A stretch of DNA of 64,000 nucleotides from Distichodus sexfasciatus (Eukaryota; Chordata; Actinopteri; Characiformes; Distichodontidae). The notes beneath the pieces were generated by a model. It had not been told where the DNA came from. It was given only the letters and a program-made list of their open reading frames with translations, and did not search any database. Where the stretch lies: NCBI GenBank assembly GCA_032718565.1, contig JAVGVS010000018.1, positions 2,720,017 to 2,784,016 of the forward strand. Direction: 5' to 3'. Both the position numbers and the translations under genes were made by a program. Shown here one piece after another: positions 1 through 12,612 of this stretch (position 1 is its first letter; each line of letters starts with the position of its first letter).

Positions 1-171
1 CTGTGAAGGAGCAGTGGGCAGCGTTTTTGTTTTGGCAGCCCCCGGGGAGCAATGCTTGGGACAGAACCTTGCTCATGAGTACCTTGGTGGTACCTTTACT
101 GGTCCAGGAGTTGAACCGGCGACCCTCCGATCACAGGGTCAACTCCTTAACCATTATGCTACCAACTGCCC
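1..171 (-). mobile_element. tRNA-derived SINE, family A, cut by the window edge
   Basis: Read on the minus strand from 171, the sequence begins with a tRNA-like head: A box TAGCATAATGG and B box GGTTCAACTCC at tRNA spacing, followed by a body. The body (GGGGAGC, AAGTACC-like blocks) is shared with the copy at 2560-2774 and the tail fragment at 37772-37846. The 3' tail is cut off by the window start. Confidence 0.7.
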
Positions 172-320
172 ATACTTGGTAATTACACTTGGCTATTATC
201 CCCATTAAAGAGGTCAGTGCCAAAAAGCTGGATTTGGGCTTAAATTAGACCCATTTCGCCAGCTCTTTAACAATGTTCCATAATTTATAGAAACGTGTCT
301 ATTTTTCATCACAGCAGCAC

Positions 321-1860
321 CTCTTCAAATCGACAGTGGTGACGTTGAACACGACCCCCTTCAGCCACAGAACCATGAAGAGTCTTTGTGAGAAGGGACA
401 GTTTCCAATGCTTTCTCCATCACTGCCTGCCTGAAGGAGAGAAAAGAAAGACTCTTATAGTGTTACTATGGCAAATGTCAGATAATTTATTAATTAACTT
501 TACCAAATGAATTTATGGTCTGGTAACACCAACACGCTAAAGGCCAAAGACAACAGCTCAAACTGCGTCAGTGTCATATGAGCGGCCACAAGATTATTAC
601 ACAGTTCAAAAGACGTGCACAGCTCTCCATGAATCAGGTGATACCTTTTGTCCTAACAGTCTATCCCTGCTGCTCTACACAAACCAAACAAAGCAGCAAT
701 CAGAATAACAACTGAATTTCCATATCTGAAATTAGGGGATCATGCTATCCAATAGCTGCATTAAATTGGACCAGAAAGTTGAGCTGGTCACTGGATCCAA
801 GGGTGAGTTGAATTATTGATGGAAATTCCATTACCTGCCTCATTAGCCCTGAGCCAAAAGGGTTTGGGTCTGACTTGTCAACAAAACCTTGAGCTTGACT
901 CTGTCCTAACCCCTTCAATTAATGCTGTTTTAGCACTTCTCCAAAACAGGTTCAAACAGTGAGCGTTAAGGTTTCAAAGGGTTATCTCAGGGGATTCAAA
1001 GCACCAAGTGTTCTTTTTGATTAGCTCAGATGGAATAACATGGAAATGAACATGGCATGAGCTTCCTTGAAAATATTCACACACAGTTAGATGCACATTT
1101 TAAAAATGTCTAGTTCCTTTACCCACAACCCAGCAGTCTTCAAAAAAGAAAGACAATTTCATTCTCATTTCATTCAGTCAAGATAGAATTTCACATATGG
1201 ATCTCCCAACTGTTGGATCACAGATATGAGTGTATATATGGAGGCTTTCTGACACCCTGCATATGACAGGCATAAACATTTAACACTACATGTCTTTATA
1301 TTTACCAAAAAATAGTCTAAGTGCATGCAGAGAATGACGTTAATCTGGTGTGGATGTACATGATGACAAATGATGATACAGTCTGTATGAAGTGTGTCAT
1401 ATTGTTTGTTATCACCTTCATCTTTCATTACAGTGCCACAGAGTGATCAGACATTTAAATATAAAGGGCTCTATCAGATGAGGAAAGTCAAACCGCAGGA
1501 ACAACCTGTGATCTGATTTAGCCCTGTGTAGGAGACCCAAAGAGGAATTAGAGCGTGAAGTGTCGATAGGTAGGGAGAAATAATTCAGGAGGGAGTGTGC
1601 CTCCTGAGCAGAAAGAGTAGGACAGAAACACCTGCCCATTTTAACTCAGTACATCAGTATTTCATTGCCACCAACAACAGCAATCAAAAACAAAATGATC
1701 AAAATAACGCAAAATATCAAGACAATAATGGTTCAAAAGCTAATGGAAATGACAGACCCACAGCAACATCTTGCTAGAACTAAAGCTGTGTTTTTACCTT
1801 TACAAAGAGCTCAATGTCGGGGTCCTTGTCCTCTTCGTTTGTTGAGGCCAAGTCAGTCAT
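321..1860 (-). CDS. clic5: Chloride intracellular channel protein 5, 5' part (two coding exons)
   Basis: Two minus-strand exons are visible. Exon 1 (1860 down to 1798, 63 bp) starts MTDLASTNEEDKDPDIELFVK and ends at a GTAAAA donor. Exon 2 (430 down to 321) follows a TTCAG acceptor, is exactly 110 bp as in other CLIC genes, and encodes AGSDGESIGNCPFSQRLF followed by a segment ending GVVFNVTTVDLKR. It contains the glutaredoxin-like CPFS motif with the redox-active Cys, and the start of the putative transmembrane segment. CLIC proteins switch between soluble GST-fold and membrane-associated forms; CLIC5 works with ezrin/radixin and actin in stereocilia and podocytes. FNVTTVDLKR favours CLIC5 over CLIC4 (FSVTTVDLKR), and the adjacent enpp4 matches the human CLIC5-ENPP4 order. 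The remaining exons lie beyond the left edge. Intron 1 (431-1797) shows no other gene. Confidence 0.9.
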
Positions 1861-2260
1861 TTTGTTTCACACCACACTGGACTTCTTACCTCACTTCACC
1901 TTTTGAAGACGAGAGGCTAATCTGTGAGAATCTCCAAACTTCTTTCGAAGAAGGTCTGGAATAAGTCTTTGCAGAGAAACTTTTTTTAATGCACCTTTAT
2001 GTACTCCAACCTACCCAGTGACCATCGCCATCCTGTAACAAGTGCATGAGGTGCAGCTTGTTTTGATTTGCCAGCTGTCAGAGGGGAGCAGCTCTTACTG
2101 TCCCAGCCAAACCCAAAAATAGTCAGGGGAGAGGAGAGGGAGGAGCTCAGACTCTCTCCTCCTGTGTCACCTCAACTCTCTCCTCTCCTCGCCTCTCCAC
2201 CTCTGGCCTTTATAAGCTGCCAGTCATCAATCCTTTTTCACTTTTCATTCCCTCCTGTGA
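1861..2260 (-). promoter_or_regulatory. clic5: clic5 5'UTR and core promoter with TATA box
   Basis: On the minus strand a TATA box, TATAAAGG, lies at 2214-2207, about 350 bp before the clic5 start codon. Transcription would begin near 2180, giving a 5'UTR of about 320 nt with no further intron needed. The strand upstream of the ATG carries purine-rich runs (minus sense) at 2130-2200. TSS position is inferred from TATA spacing only. Confidence 0.45.
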
Positions 2261-2559
2261 AAAATAATTATCTGACTTATTCAGAGAGCATAGGCTACTG
2301 GTGCGTCATTTGGCTGGTGTGAAAATCAAGGTGGGGTGTTCCAGATGACCCAAGATGTACGAAGAGTGAGTAAGAGATAATTATAGCCTGAAATGGAAGG
2401 AATATGTCTGCATCTGTTGTGGTCTTTACTAAAATAAGCGAAAGTGAGAGTAAGATTCGCTTAAACTAATACTACAGCAGTTTCACAGAGGAAGAAAACA
2501 TTTCACTTGGGTGATCTAGTCTTCCACTAATCACTGACATTTGAAAGTAAAAGTGAGTT

Positions 2560-2774
2560 ATTATTATTAGTCATTGTGAACACACCACAGAACAGCACAC
2601 AGTGCACCACAACCAAATGTGACGTCTGCATTTGACCCATCGGTGAAGGAGCAGTGGGCAGTTGACATGGGCAGCACTCGGGGAGCAGTGCTTGGGGAGG
2701 GTAACTTGATCAGGAGTACCTAAGTGGTACTTCTATCAATATTTACTCCCTGACCGTTATGCTACCAGCTGCCC
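2560..2774 (-). mobile_element. tRNA-derived SINE, family A, internal head deletion
   Basis: This has the same body as the element at 1-171, including GGAGCAGTGGGCAG and GGGGAGCAGTGCTTGGG, and it retains the 3' tail (CATTGTGAACAC, CACACAGTGCAC, CTGCATTTGACCC) ending in a TTA microsatellite near 2555. The B-box part of the head is missing, so it is a degraded copy. Confidence 0.65.
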
Positions 2775-2944
2775 CCTGACTGACATTGACACTACAATCA
2801 TGGCAACGGGAAGTGTTCGAAGTGACTATAAAGATTTTATCTAATGAAAAGTAAAATTATTTCAGTAAAAAGAGTAAAATATTGCATACATCAAATATGT
2901 GAAAGGAAGTCCGGTTTAGGAACTGACAACACATTCGACAGTTA

Positions 2945-3105
2945 TGAAATTTAGCAGACGTTCTTATTCGAAGCAACTTACATTTCCTAACTACAGCGAC
3001 AGAGCAACTTGGGGTTAAGGGTCATGCTCAGGGGGCTGAATGGTAGTGCAGGGGGCAGGACTAAATCCACGCTCACAGTCACCAGACCGTGACCCTTCAC
3101 GAATC
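2945..3105 (-). mobile_element. Degenerate tRNA-SINE remnant
   Basis: The plus strand begins TTTAGCAGACGTTCTTATTC followed by GAAGCAACTTACA. This is the complement of the common fish SINE tail (TAAGTCGCTTTGGATAAAAGCGTCTGCTAAA type). It continues into CTCAGGGGGC and a GACTAAATCC segment. The copy is diverged and no clear A box remains. Confidence 0.5.
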
Positions 3106-3380
3106 ACATGCACAGTCTTACTGGACATGACGGTCCACAGGGAAAGGACTATGGACACTGAGTGAGTGATGGATTATGAGTTGGTGTGGAGATGGAGCAG
3201 TACATTCCAGTCAATCCTCTCTAAATATAGAACCCTTCTCAACTACATTCTTTTAACACACACACACACACCTCCCACCAGCATATGACAGAGAGACTTT
3301 TAAAAAAAGTAGTCATTGAGCAACTGAAAATTCAGTTTAATAAGTAGCTGAAGCAAAGTTTGAAATGGAATCGTTAAATT

Positions 3381-4818
3381 TTTATTTTTAGAATTATGTT
3401 TGATGTTTAAAGATCGTACCCAGTACACACACACTCAACACCACGCCAGAAACATAGCCAATGTCCAGAACCTTACAACAACATATTGGCTTTAAAATAT
3501 TATACAGTAAAAACCTAAAAGAGAGATCTGATGTTCAAAAAAACCCTGTGAAAACTGAAAAGATATTTATATAACAACTGGTTTTCGTTAATTTAAATCT
3601 GCACATACTGCATAGCGGCCTCTAGTGGCTAGGACATAAAAATAAATCATGTATCATGTCACAGTTTCTAGAAACAAACGCGTGACCATACGCACACATA
3701 CAAATATTCCAGTGCAAAAAAAGCTTTCCCACACGCATACCCCAGTACCTGATTTCTGCATACACTCCTGACGCAACGTTTCCTTTGCATAGATTCAATT
3801 ACAGTACAAACTCTGGCAATAAGCACTTCAAACATTAGAGAAAGACTTCAAATTGAGTATCGGAGAGAAAATCCATAAATGACACCACCATTGAAATGAA
3901 CAACTGACACCTACATTCCAACACTGTCGGACCTGTGATTATTCTTTTTTATAATTAAATAATTTTGAAATATTTTGATGAATGCCTGAATTGTACATTA
4001 AGACAAAAAGATCTGAGGCGTCACAACTAATTAAACAGGAAGAGCCAACATTTTATGCTATGTCTGAGTAAGCAAACAAGTCAAGGTGCACAAACATTAT
4101 TCTCATTCACTGAAGTGGAAGTTGAAGAAGATTCCCTTGCTCCTTAGTAATGTTCACATCACACCTAAAGATGAATACAGCTACAGTGAACACGAGCCTG
4201 GAGCACAGAGTGTAACACAAATCCAAAACCACTAAAAATAAAACATCAATAAAGATCTAAGTGCACATCCAATACATTATTTTACAAAAATAAATAGAAT
4301 ACAAGTTGTAAAGGTCTCCAGTAGAAATTAACTCTTAGAACCCCAACGTACCTGACACTATTTTTAGGCTTGTGCAACTCAAAAGTTTTTCTTGGGCATT
4401 TAAAACTTGATTTGACCTTTTAAGCATTCATTGGCAGAGCCTGCCGCATTAAAAACAAATAAAAATCCCAGCTACAATCCAAAGACTAACAATCATAGTT
4501 TCTGCTTTAAAACATTGTTATTGAGCCTAATTGGGTAGAACCAACTACTGCAGAAAAATAAAAATAAGTTATGTTATACTAAGCATGTCTGAAATTATGT
4601 ATTGCTAAGTAAATGCTACAACAAAGTAGCACTTAATTGTTTTTTCACTCTGAAGACCCATAAAAGTGGAGTGCTCTAGTGCGAACATGTGTGAAAATTT
4701 TCACTACACTCTATGCATGATTGTCTTGCATAGTTCTGTTTGCTGGCAGCATGCCCCATGCACCTAAACCAGGTTACATTTTCCTCGCCCAGGGCCCTTA
4801 GGCAGCAGCACTCACAGC
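3381..4818 (-). other. enpp4: Probable enpp4 3'UTR
   Basis: AT-rich sequence following the enpp4 stop with no ORF of note. The first minus-strand AATAAA downstream of the stop that I find is at 3386-3381, which would give a 3'UTR of about 1.4 kb. Extent is inferred from this signal only; ATTAAA variants also occur. Confidence 0.35.
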
Positions 4819-7129
4819 TCAATCTAGCAGAGGATCGTCATCATCATCCTCCTGCAACTCTAAGCGAGCAAATGGCCGCGATGCTGACACTTCTCTGTTC
4901 TTGATCAGCCTGAAGAGCAAGGTAATGGTGGTGAGCACGATTAGCACTCCGAGGACGAGGCCCACCACGAGAGCAAGGTCTGTGCACTTCTCAGAGACCA
5001 GGATGCAGCGCACTTTGGAGAAGCTGCCGTTGTTGGGCATCTCAGGGATGCCAATGAGGTGGCACATAAGAGGGTAGAGGTCCACGCTGTTAACGCTGTT
5101 CATCCAATAGCCTTTACGGAAGGAGGGGCCGTTGGCAGCCATAAAGGGGTGCATGCTGGGGAGTGAGTTGTCATAGCCGTGATCGCCCACTGCAAACAAA
5201 AGAGGAATAACAATATGGAACACGTCAAAATGAAGCCTGATTTAAAGCAGAACTGATTATGAATTTCGACAAAAATAGTCCATTTAATCAGTCAGAAGGA
5301 GGTACACTGGTCTGAGTGGCTGTGACACTAATTTCCGAGGCTTGCCCAAAAACCTGGAGCTGGAAAAGTTATTGTTGCTGCCACAGTTTCCCGCCAGGGG
5401 GCTGGGGTAGGGCACTTATTTACGGATCAGGCGGACCATTGAGTCCTTGATAAATCCAAAGTTCTAATCTCAGTGTGCAATTGTCCTAGTAATTTGAAAA
5501 GTCACTGTGGACAAGAGGATTTAATAAATGCTTAAATCTTAACAGATTCGAGCTTCATATATTAAAACAACATTCCAAAGTGAACTTTGAGCCATACCAA
5601 GTTTGTTTCTATAAACTACACATCTTGTGTGGGCTTGGCTGATTGTGGTATTGCAAATGAAAGCGTCTGAATTAGTATTAAGGCAAGAACATGCTAGTGC
5701 TTACAATGATAAACCTATTTTTCTTCATATCTGAAATGTCAGTTTTACTACAGCAAATGCAAAGAGCAGGGTAACTGTACAAAACATTTCAGTAAGTGCA
5801 TTATTTGGGTCTAAAAGAGTAGCTGATGAAAATACACATATTTCTGGCTTTAATATACAGTGTGTGTTTGTATCACAGAAAATGTATGCAGTTCTAGATA
5901 AAAATCTCAGTTAAAAGCTTCAAATGTAACTTAATAACAAAAATGGACAACACTTACATCGTGGAAGGCCCCCGCTCTGGACAATTGTCCAACCTTCATC
6001 AGCCACAATTATGATGGGCTGAATCCTCTCATTGTTTTTGTAATGCAGCCTATCGGGTATTGCCTCTTTTCGATAAACCTTCATGTGATTGTCGCAAATG
6101 CTCAAGTTCTTATACAACGTTGACTCATCTGGGTGACAAAAACAAAACATAAGTAAAAAAAATTCACCAACGTGAAAAGAGCACCAACTGATAATCACAA
6201 TAAAATAAAAACATGGTAAAACTAGTGAATACAAGAAGATGTTGCACTTATTAACACTTAATAACTGGTGAACACCAACCATTTCGAGGGATTATGGCAG
6301 CCACAGGGGTCAAGTCCACCAAAACATAACTGTTGCGGTCAATACAATTATCCAGCTGAATAACCCTGGTCTGGGAACACTGGGCCATCCCGTGGTCACT
6401 TGTGATTATCACATTGATCTTTCCCCATAGTCCAGTCTGGTTGAGATACTCCATTAGAAATCCTACAAGATCATCTACCTCTTTCAGTGCGCTGGTCATC
6501 TCTTTGATGTTCTCTGGCCCAGAGATGTGTCCAGTGCGGTCAGGCTCCTCCCAGTACAGAGCTGCGAACTTGACAGATTTGTCATCCTTTAACGACTGTA
6601 CAATGTGTTCCAATCTCTGCCTGAAGCTCACTTTTGGGTTATACTTTAAGAAGTAGTTTGACGTATGGTTTTTAATCATCACGTCCGTCCCTGGCCACAT
6701 GGCAGCAGTCGATCTGTAATTATATTGCTGCACAGACACCCAAATTGGAGTCGCTTCATTCCACCAAAAAGGGTCACTGTCATTTACGACAGAGAACTCC
6801 TTTTTTGCCTGTGTATCATACATGTGACTGGCCAGAATTCCATGGCTTTCTGCATATAGTCCAGTAGCAAGACTGTAATGGTTGGGGAAGGTTTTAGTAG
6901 TAAAGACGTTTGTCAAGTGGTCAATAAGAACACCATCCGAGAAGAACTTCTGCAGATTAGGAAAAGAGTATGTTTTCAGGTAGTCTGACCGAAAACCATC
7001 AAACGATACAATTAATAATGGCGGCACATCTTCCTTTGTCTGTGTTCCATTTCCTGTTTCTGTTTTATTCAGAGAGAATGCACATGCATAAAAGGCTGTT
7101 AAAACACAGAGAGGACCCCTGAAATGCAT
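4819..7129 (-). CDS. enpp4: Ectonucleotide pyrophosphatase/phosphodiesterase 4
   Basis: Three coding exons: 7129-6280, 6128-5958 and 5189-4819. Junctions are in phase, giving 463 aa (human ENPP4 is about 453). The first coding exon probably begins at 7161 after a CCACAG acceptor. Residues 1-19 (MHFRGPLCVLTAFYACAFS) are a signal peptide; an upstream in-frame Met would spoil it. The metal-binding and catalytic signature is complete: SFDGFR (D44), TKTFPNHYS with nucleophile T78, WEEPDRTGH, TSDHGM and GDHGYDN. A single transmembrane helix (ALVVGLVLGVLIVLTTITLL) near the C-terminus gives type I topology with a short tail ending QEDDDDDPLLD. ENPP4 is a cell-surface enzyme that cleaves Ap3A/Ap4A and promotes platelet aggregation in mammals. 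The acidic C-tail matches ENPP4, not ENPP5. Its neighbour clic5 supports orthology. Confidence 0.93.
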
Positions 7130-7784
7130 CCTGTGGGCATCAACACAGCTGTAGCGGCCTCCTGTGGACAAGAGAGGACACGTCCATCAGGTATAAATGG
7201 TTAAGTGCAATATTCAGTTTGTGGATTCAGTAAGACATTATATATTCACCTTACTGATTATTATTGGCACTAGGGAGTGGATTTCAAATTGTTGGACCAA
7301 GAAAACTTAATGTTGGGTTAGTTACAGTGCCTTGATCTTTTTTATTGCCAAAAGAGGGAAACTATTAGGTGTGCAGACTTCTCATTTTCCCAGAATATCT
7401 TAAATATTCCTGAGTTTAAGAGAGAGGAGGGCATTCCTTATTCAAGTCTTGGCTAGAGTTTTTCCAGCCCACTTAATACACCCTTCAGACTGGAGCTAAT
7501 AATTGCAGGTCATGGTTGTCTGAGTGAGTGAAAGTCTTGGTTGGTGACAAGAACTTTGGGATTTTAATCCCAGAAGAGCCAAAATCTACTGTTGGGCACA
7601 GACAAAAGCCTAACTATAAAACCAAGTTCAGAAACATTGTTGCTGTTGGAAGGTCATGAAGCTAGAGGTGTAGAGCTGGGTTTTTCAGCAGGTTGGAATG
7701 TTGATTTGCTCTGAACAAGCTGCATTTACAGCTATTGCACTGTACAATTAGGTATTGCAAGTGTTGTGGCAATAACTCAACAAT

Positions 7785-7959
7785 ACTGTGAAAGAAGATG
7801 TACTTTTAATACTTAAGTCTTTTTAAAACAAGTACTTCAGTACCTTAACTTAAGTAAAATTTTGACTGTACGACTTTCACTTGTATTAGAGTAACATGTG
7901 ACTAGTGGTATCTGTACTTTCAATTAAGTAATGATGTTAGCTACTTTGCCCGCCTCTGG
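7785..7959 (-). mobile_element. hAT-like miniature element remnant
   Basis: A block rich in AAGTACT/ACTTAAGT motifs ends at GCCCGCCTCTGG (7948-7959). This is the complement of the CAGAGGTGG terminal repeat seen at the left end of the copy at 37846. The family is widespread in teleosts. The left terminus is not recognisable. Confidence 0.5.
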
Positions 7960-8450
7960 AAACAACACAGATTGCGGCATTTTGTAACAAAGAGAACTGC
8001 CTACTGCTGTGTGGTTACACCTTAAATCAGTCAAACAGGTACTTAGTCAACCTGATATTTTTCAGTCTATCACAAATTAAAACAAGTTGTGCCCTTATTT
8101 ATTTAGCAGCTGAATACAAAAAGGCAGCTAGCCCTGTTCTCAGCATTCATTCCATAACTATTCTACAAAAGATGTCTAATTTACTCCAGTTTAAGGCTGA
8201 TTTTATAAAGTTGAAGAAAAGATTGTTCACACTTAACATTTTTAGTACTAAGACAGATATTTTTATGCAGATGCACTCTCCTAAAAACCTCCCGAGTTAT
8301 TCATAAAAACACTGCAGTTGCTGTCGACACAATAACTCTGGACAGTCATCAAAAAACTCCGGGAAACTACGCGTTTGTGGTTCAACTGCAGATACTCACA
8401 CAACGCTGGCGAAGACACAAACGCAAAACGACCGAGAAACAATGACCTAC

Positions 8451-8745
8451 CTTTGAAATTAGGCCTTTGACCGCCTTCAGCTTTATCTGTAAATATGTTA
8501 TACCAAAAAGCAGTCGGGTAAATACAAATATCACGCTGTACTGACAGTTTTAATCAACAACATGTACGCTTTTTAACGACTTCATTATCGGGTTTCTCTC
8601 TTCCTCAGTGCCGTTCTTCTTCTGACATAATCTGACGAACAGGCGGATCAGCCAATCACAGCGCTTCCGTATACAACGCGGGCCACGTGACCTGCAGGTG
8701 CTCTTATGACGCGCGCGCACACGCACCGCATACCGTAGAGAAAAC
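8451..8745 (-). promoter_or_regulatory. enpp4: Candidate enpp4 first (non-coding) exon and promoter
   Basis: A GC-richer stretch with a CCAAT box context (CAGCCAATCACAGCGC near 8650) lies upstream of enpp4. On the minus strand a consensus donor, CAAAG|GTAGGT, ends a possible exon at 8451. This exon could splice to the acceptor before 7161. ENPP4 genes do have an untranslated first exon. The TSS is not determined. Confidence 0.35.
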
Positions 8746-8854
8746 AACAAAACAATGAACGGATTTACATTTTTATGGTTGTGTGAAGGTAACGCATGAT
8801 GATCAAATAATCGTTTGCTTGTGCAGGATCAGGGTGTGTCCGTCAGCAATGATA

Positions 8855-8936
8855 AATATAGTTCATTCATTCATTCATTCATTATCCGAACTGCTTAATC
8901 CCAACTGGGGTCGCGGGGAGACCGGAGCCTATCCAA
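8855..8936 (-). mobile_element. 3'-tail fragment of tRNA-SINE family B
   Basis: On the minus strand, GGATAGGCTCCGGTCTCCCC leads into GGGATTAAGCAGTTCGGATAA and then (TGAA)n at 8881-8855. This matches the tail of the full-length copy at 25117-25449. Only the tail remains, consistent with 5' truncation during reverse transcription. Confidence 0.65.
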
Positions 8937-11679
8937 AGTTTACAACTTATATGTTTTACATGAGCCAACTTTTTTTTTTACTGCTGCAATACGAGACTGA
9001 AATTTAGTACTCCGCTCCACCTTAAATCATACCGCAGCTCCTATTTCGGGAAAAAAAAAAACCCGGAATATAATAGCAAGGGACACACAAAACCACCTTA
9101 AAGTAATTTTCATTTTATCGTTAACATACTCTACTGATTGATACTTCTCCTAAACTACTAAGAAAGAATTTTTTTTTTTTTTTTTACATCAGTACACCCT
9201 CAGCTTTATAAAAATGTATTTTAATATTAGCACAAGTAACTTCATTAAGTCAGTAGCAAAAAGCATCAATAGTATTTTTACATTTATGAATGTTATAAAT
9301 ATTATAAACATAAGTAAAAGCTTTTAGAATCGTCGCTTTTAGAATCGAATCATTTATGGTCTTTCATTTGATTTAACTCGAAAGAGTTGTCGAGAACGAT
9401 CCATTCATCCTGGCTGCAACAGACTCTGAGATTTTCTTGTTCAAACACTGAAAATCGCTCACTCGGCTCTTTTGATGCGTTTGAAGTGTACCCAGCGGCG
9501 GGAGCCACTCAACTCATTTATATATAATTACACTTTAGATTTAAACTAATATATTTTACAGTATATAAAAAGGCACATATAAAGCACATAAATTATAAGT
9601 ATAAACTCTAATAAAATCTGCAGTTGGGTACACTAAATTAATTCAACTGATTCACTGAAAAGAGTCGATACAACGGAACGATTCGTTGGCGAATCGGGCA
9701 TCAATATTCTGTCGCACGGCGTCTCGGTGCATTATCCGGACTAAAGCCCCGCTACTGATCTTAACTGAAGGGATGCAATAGGACGAATATCACTCCGGTT
9801 TCAGCCTTAGGTTTGTGTATGTTTGGTGTGTGAGAGAGTGAATGCGAAATAATGCGTATTTAACACTGGCCGGTCTGATTCTGGGCGCATGCATGTGCAC
9901 GCGCGGGTGTGTTTCGTGCGCGTGTGTGGCATTCTTCACGCGTCATACGTGCATCTCTCCCACGGACAGGTTTCTGTTGCACTGTCGCAGTTATCATGCT
10001 ATTGTTTTATTCAGCGTTCGACTGTTACCTCATATTACCTTTCAGATAACTGAATTATTAGAAAAGACAGCTGCGGGTGGTTGTAATTTAGGTAACACGT
10101 TTAAACCCAGTATAGTTCACATTTGTAAAGATCCATTTTGCTCCCGGAAGATTCATTCAAAAGGATGTCACCTTAAACATATTATGTCTTGCACCTGTTT
10201 GCATGTAACAGCGAAGCTTAGGTTGGTACATAGGATGAAAGTTGATGTGTTTATATATTAATATTTGGGGAATGTGAATTCACTGTCCATGATCGTCAGA
10301 TTATTTGGAAATTATATAGAAAATATTATATGTTTAAGAATTCATGTTTCCATAAAACAAAAATCACATTTTAGTGTCTGTTAATTTCAGTGTTTTCTGT
10401 CTTTGTGGCATAAGGCCAGTGTCACTCACAAGTGAACAGGAACATTACTTTCTTTCTCTGCCAGTTCTATTCCAGCTCAGCAGGACATGGACTGTGTGTC
10501 ACAAATAAGATAAAAACTCCACATGGGAGGGATATTGATGCTGTGGAACATTTGTGTGTTAACCGTGTTCATCAAAGCTGCTTAGCAACATTAATAGTGT
10601 ATGCAGAAGATAAATGTAATGTATTTGTATATTCCATTCCCATGGCACACCACTGTTTGAGCACCATTCCACACACACAAAATGTCTGAATCATGCCCAT
10701 GTTAACTCATTGATCTACTATGTTATGCATAGAAAGAGACCTAGGAATTAAATTTACCTTAAATTCCTAGAAAGTTTAGTGTTCCCTGGTGATATGCCTT
10801 ATCAACTGACAGGAACTGACTGCTGCCCTCAGATCTGGAGTTCTCCTGGCTGCTGATGATAGGAGGGTTAGTTGGAGAAGGAGTCTGGCTGGACTCAGGG
10901 GGTTCCCAGTTTAGCAGGCAGCTGTGTCCTAGTTCACTCTACACTCTCTGCTAGAGCATATCAGGAACCAGCCAAACACTCTAGGAAACATAAACATGGG
11001 TACAATTCAATGGGTGTCACATTTAAACATCAGTAAAATCATGTAAAATCATTGTCTGTTCAATCTTGATTAGAACCAACATCTTCTTGTCTTGGTGTCT
11101 GAATGGTTATGAAAGGGAGTTTTCAAATCCTCTCCTAAACTTTTTTCACAAGAATTCATTAGAATGCTCTGGAAAGGAATATTTGTTTTGTAAACAGTAA
11201 TAGCTGGAATAACACCAATCGTTACGATTAGGTGGTTTCCAACTTAACTGACACTCCACCTAAGGACACAAATACGGTTAACAGTGAAGACCGCTGATGA
11301 AAATTTTTATAATAAGCTACAAGCTTGTGCATGCACAGCGAGGCTTGTTTTGCTACTATGTCCACTGTTTATTCATTGTTGACACTGACACATATGCTTG
11401 TTATGAGACTCTACATTTTCCTAAAATGTGATGCATGTGATGACTGTTGTTTACGATGCCTCTTCATTTTGTGTTACTGTTGACAGTTTATACTTAATTG
11501 TATACCAAAACCCACTGAGTTCCATATTTATATTGTAAGTAATGTAGTGCTTTTTATTTACCAAATTATTAATGGAAAGAATTAGATCATAGATGTCCAT
11601 ATTGAGTTTAAGATTTGCAGTACATTTGCTTTTTACTAATTAATAGTAATTTACTATTTCTGTTGGTTTTGGTTTACAG
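8937..11679. other. Intergenic, enpp4 to fam167a
   Basis: No supported coding exon is seen. This gap is the junction between the human 6p-like block (clic5-enpp4) and the human 8p23-like block. It holds homopolymer tracts (T run near 9170-9185) and AT-rich sequence. An untranslated first exon of fam167a probably lies somewhere here, but I cannot place it. Confidence 0.4.
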
Positions 11680-11799
11680 ATCGTTTCTGATGTTGGCTGG
11701 TGGCATGTCCAGAATGTTTCTTAAATTCAGGTAGTTGGCCCATATAATTACAGTCCTTTTTTAGAACGTGGACTTTAACAGTAGATCTTTACTACCAAT

Positions 11800-12612
11800 A
11801 TGTCCATGAAGACAATGCCAGTCCCCCATACTACAGTTGTGACTTCAAACAATCCAGAAAAAGCCAATGGTGATGAAGACATTCAGGATGACTATCTCTC
11901 CAAATTAAAGGCACTAACTAAGAAATTAAAACTGGACAAGAGTAGGCCCTCATACCTGGAGTGGAGGGCTCAGCTCGAGATCCAAAGAGCCAAGGGCCCA
12001 GAGAACCCTGGGATGACTAAAGAAGGGCAGCTCCGAGCATGGAGTTCTCTCAAATGGCCAAAATCATCTTTGGGCTGTGCTGTACTTCAAGGACAAAGAT
12101 GTCCTCCTGAAAGCCTCAAAGAGTCTGAAAGCTTTGACAAGACATTGGAATGGCTTAGAAATGAGCTGGTGAGTCCTTTTATATGAAAATGAATCATGGC
12201 TAGTCCATGGTCAGTCTAGAACTCTTAAGTTAGTATATACTTGATCATTTTATATATATGAACAGCCTTGTTTTCTGATATCTTTAGAAATTTGCTGTGT
12301 TGGAGGCACTTTATTCCTTCAGCTTCCATTCTATATTATCCACTACAGAGAGAGATGCATGTGCAGGACCAGCAGCTAGCTCAACAGCTAATGCGCCTGC
12401 ACAGTGATCTTAACATGCTGAAAATTGAGCAGACGTGTAATCAGCATCGGAAGATGTTAAATGACGCCACATTTGAGCTGGAAGAGCGAGATGAGATGTT
12501 GGATCTCCTGTGTGACATACCAACATCCTCTGGATTCAGCCTCTCTGCACCCCTCAAGCTCATTGGCATCACAAAGATGAACATCAATTCCCGACGATTC
12601 TCCCTCTGCTAG
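11800..12612 (+). CDS. fam167a: FAM167A (DIORA-1) family protein
   Basis: Two coding exons: 11800-12168 and 12349-12612. A GTGAGT donor and CTACAG acceptor join in phase 0, giving 210 aa (human FAM167A is about 214). An untranslated lead of the first exon begins after an acceptor at 11678-11679. The protein starts MSMKTMPVPHTTVV. It contains the family blocks LKALTKKLKLDKSRPSYLEW, then a variable middle. The conserved C-terminal half includes QDQQLAQQLMRL, MLNDATFELEERDE and the terminal NINSRRFSLC. The QDQQLAQQLM to ELEERDE stretch is heptad-like and probably a coiled coil. Function is poorly defined; in human the FAM167A-BLK locus is an autoimmune-disease association, and FAM167A has been linked to NIK/non-canonical NF-kB signalling. 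FAM167A versus FAM167B is decided by the near-identical C-terminus and by synteny. Confidence 0.95.

Noticed and set aside
1..208. 64-codon plus-strand frame at the left edge
   Set aside because: Lies across a SINE in antisense orientation; not a gene.
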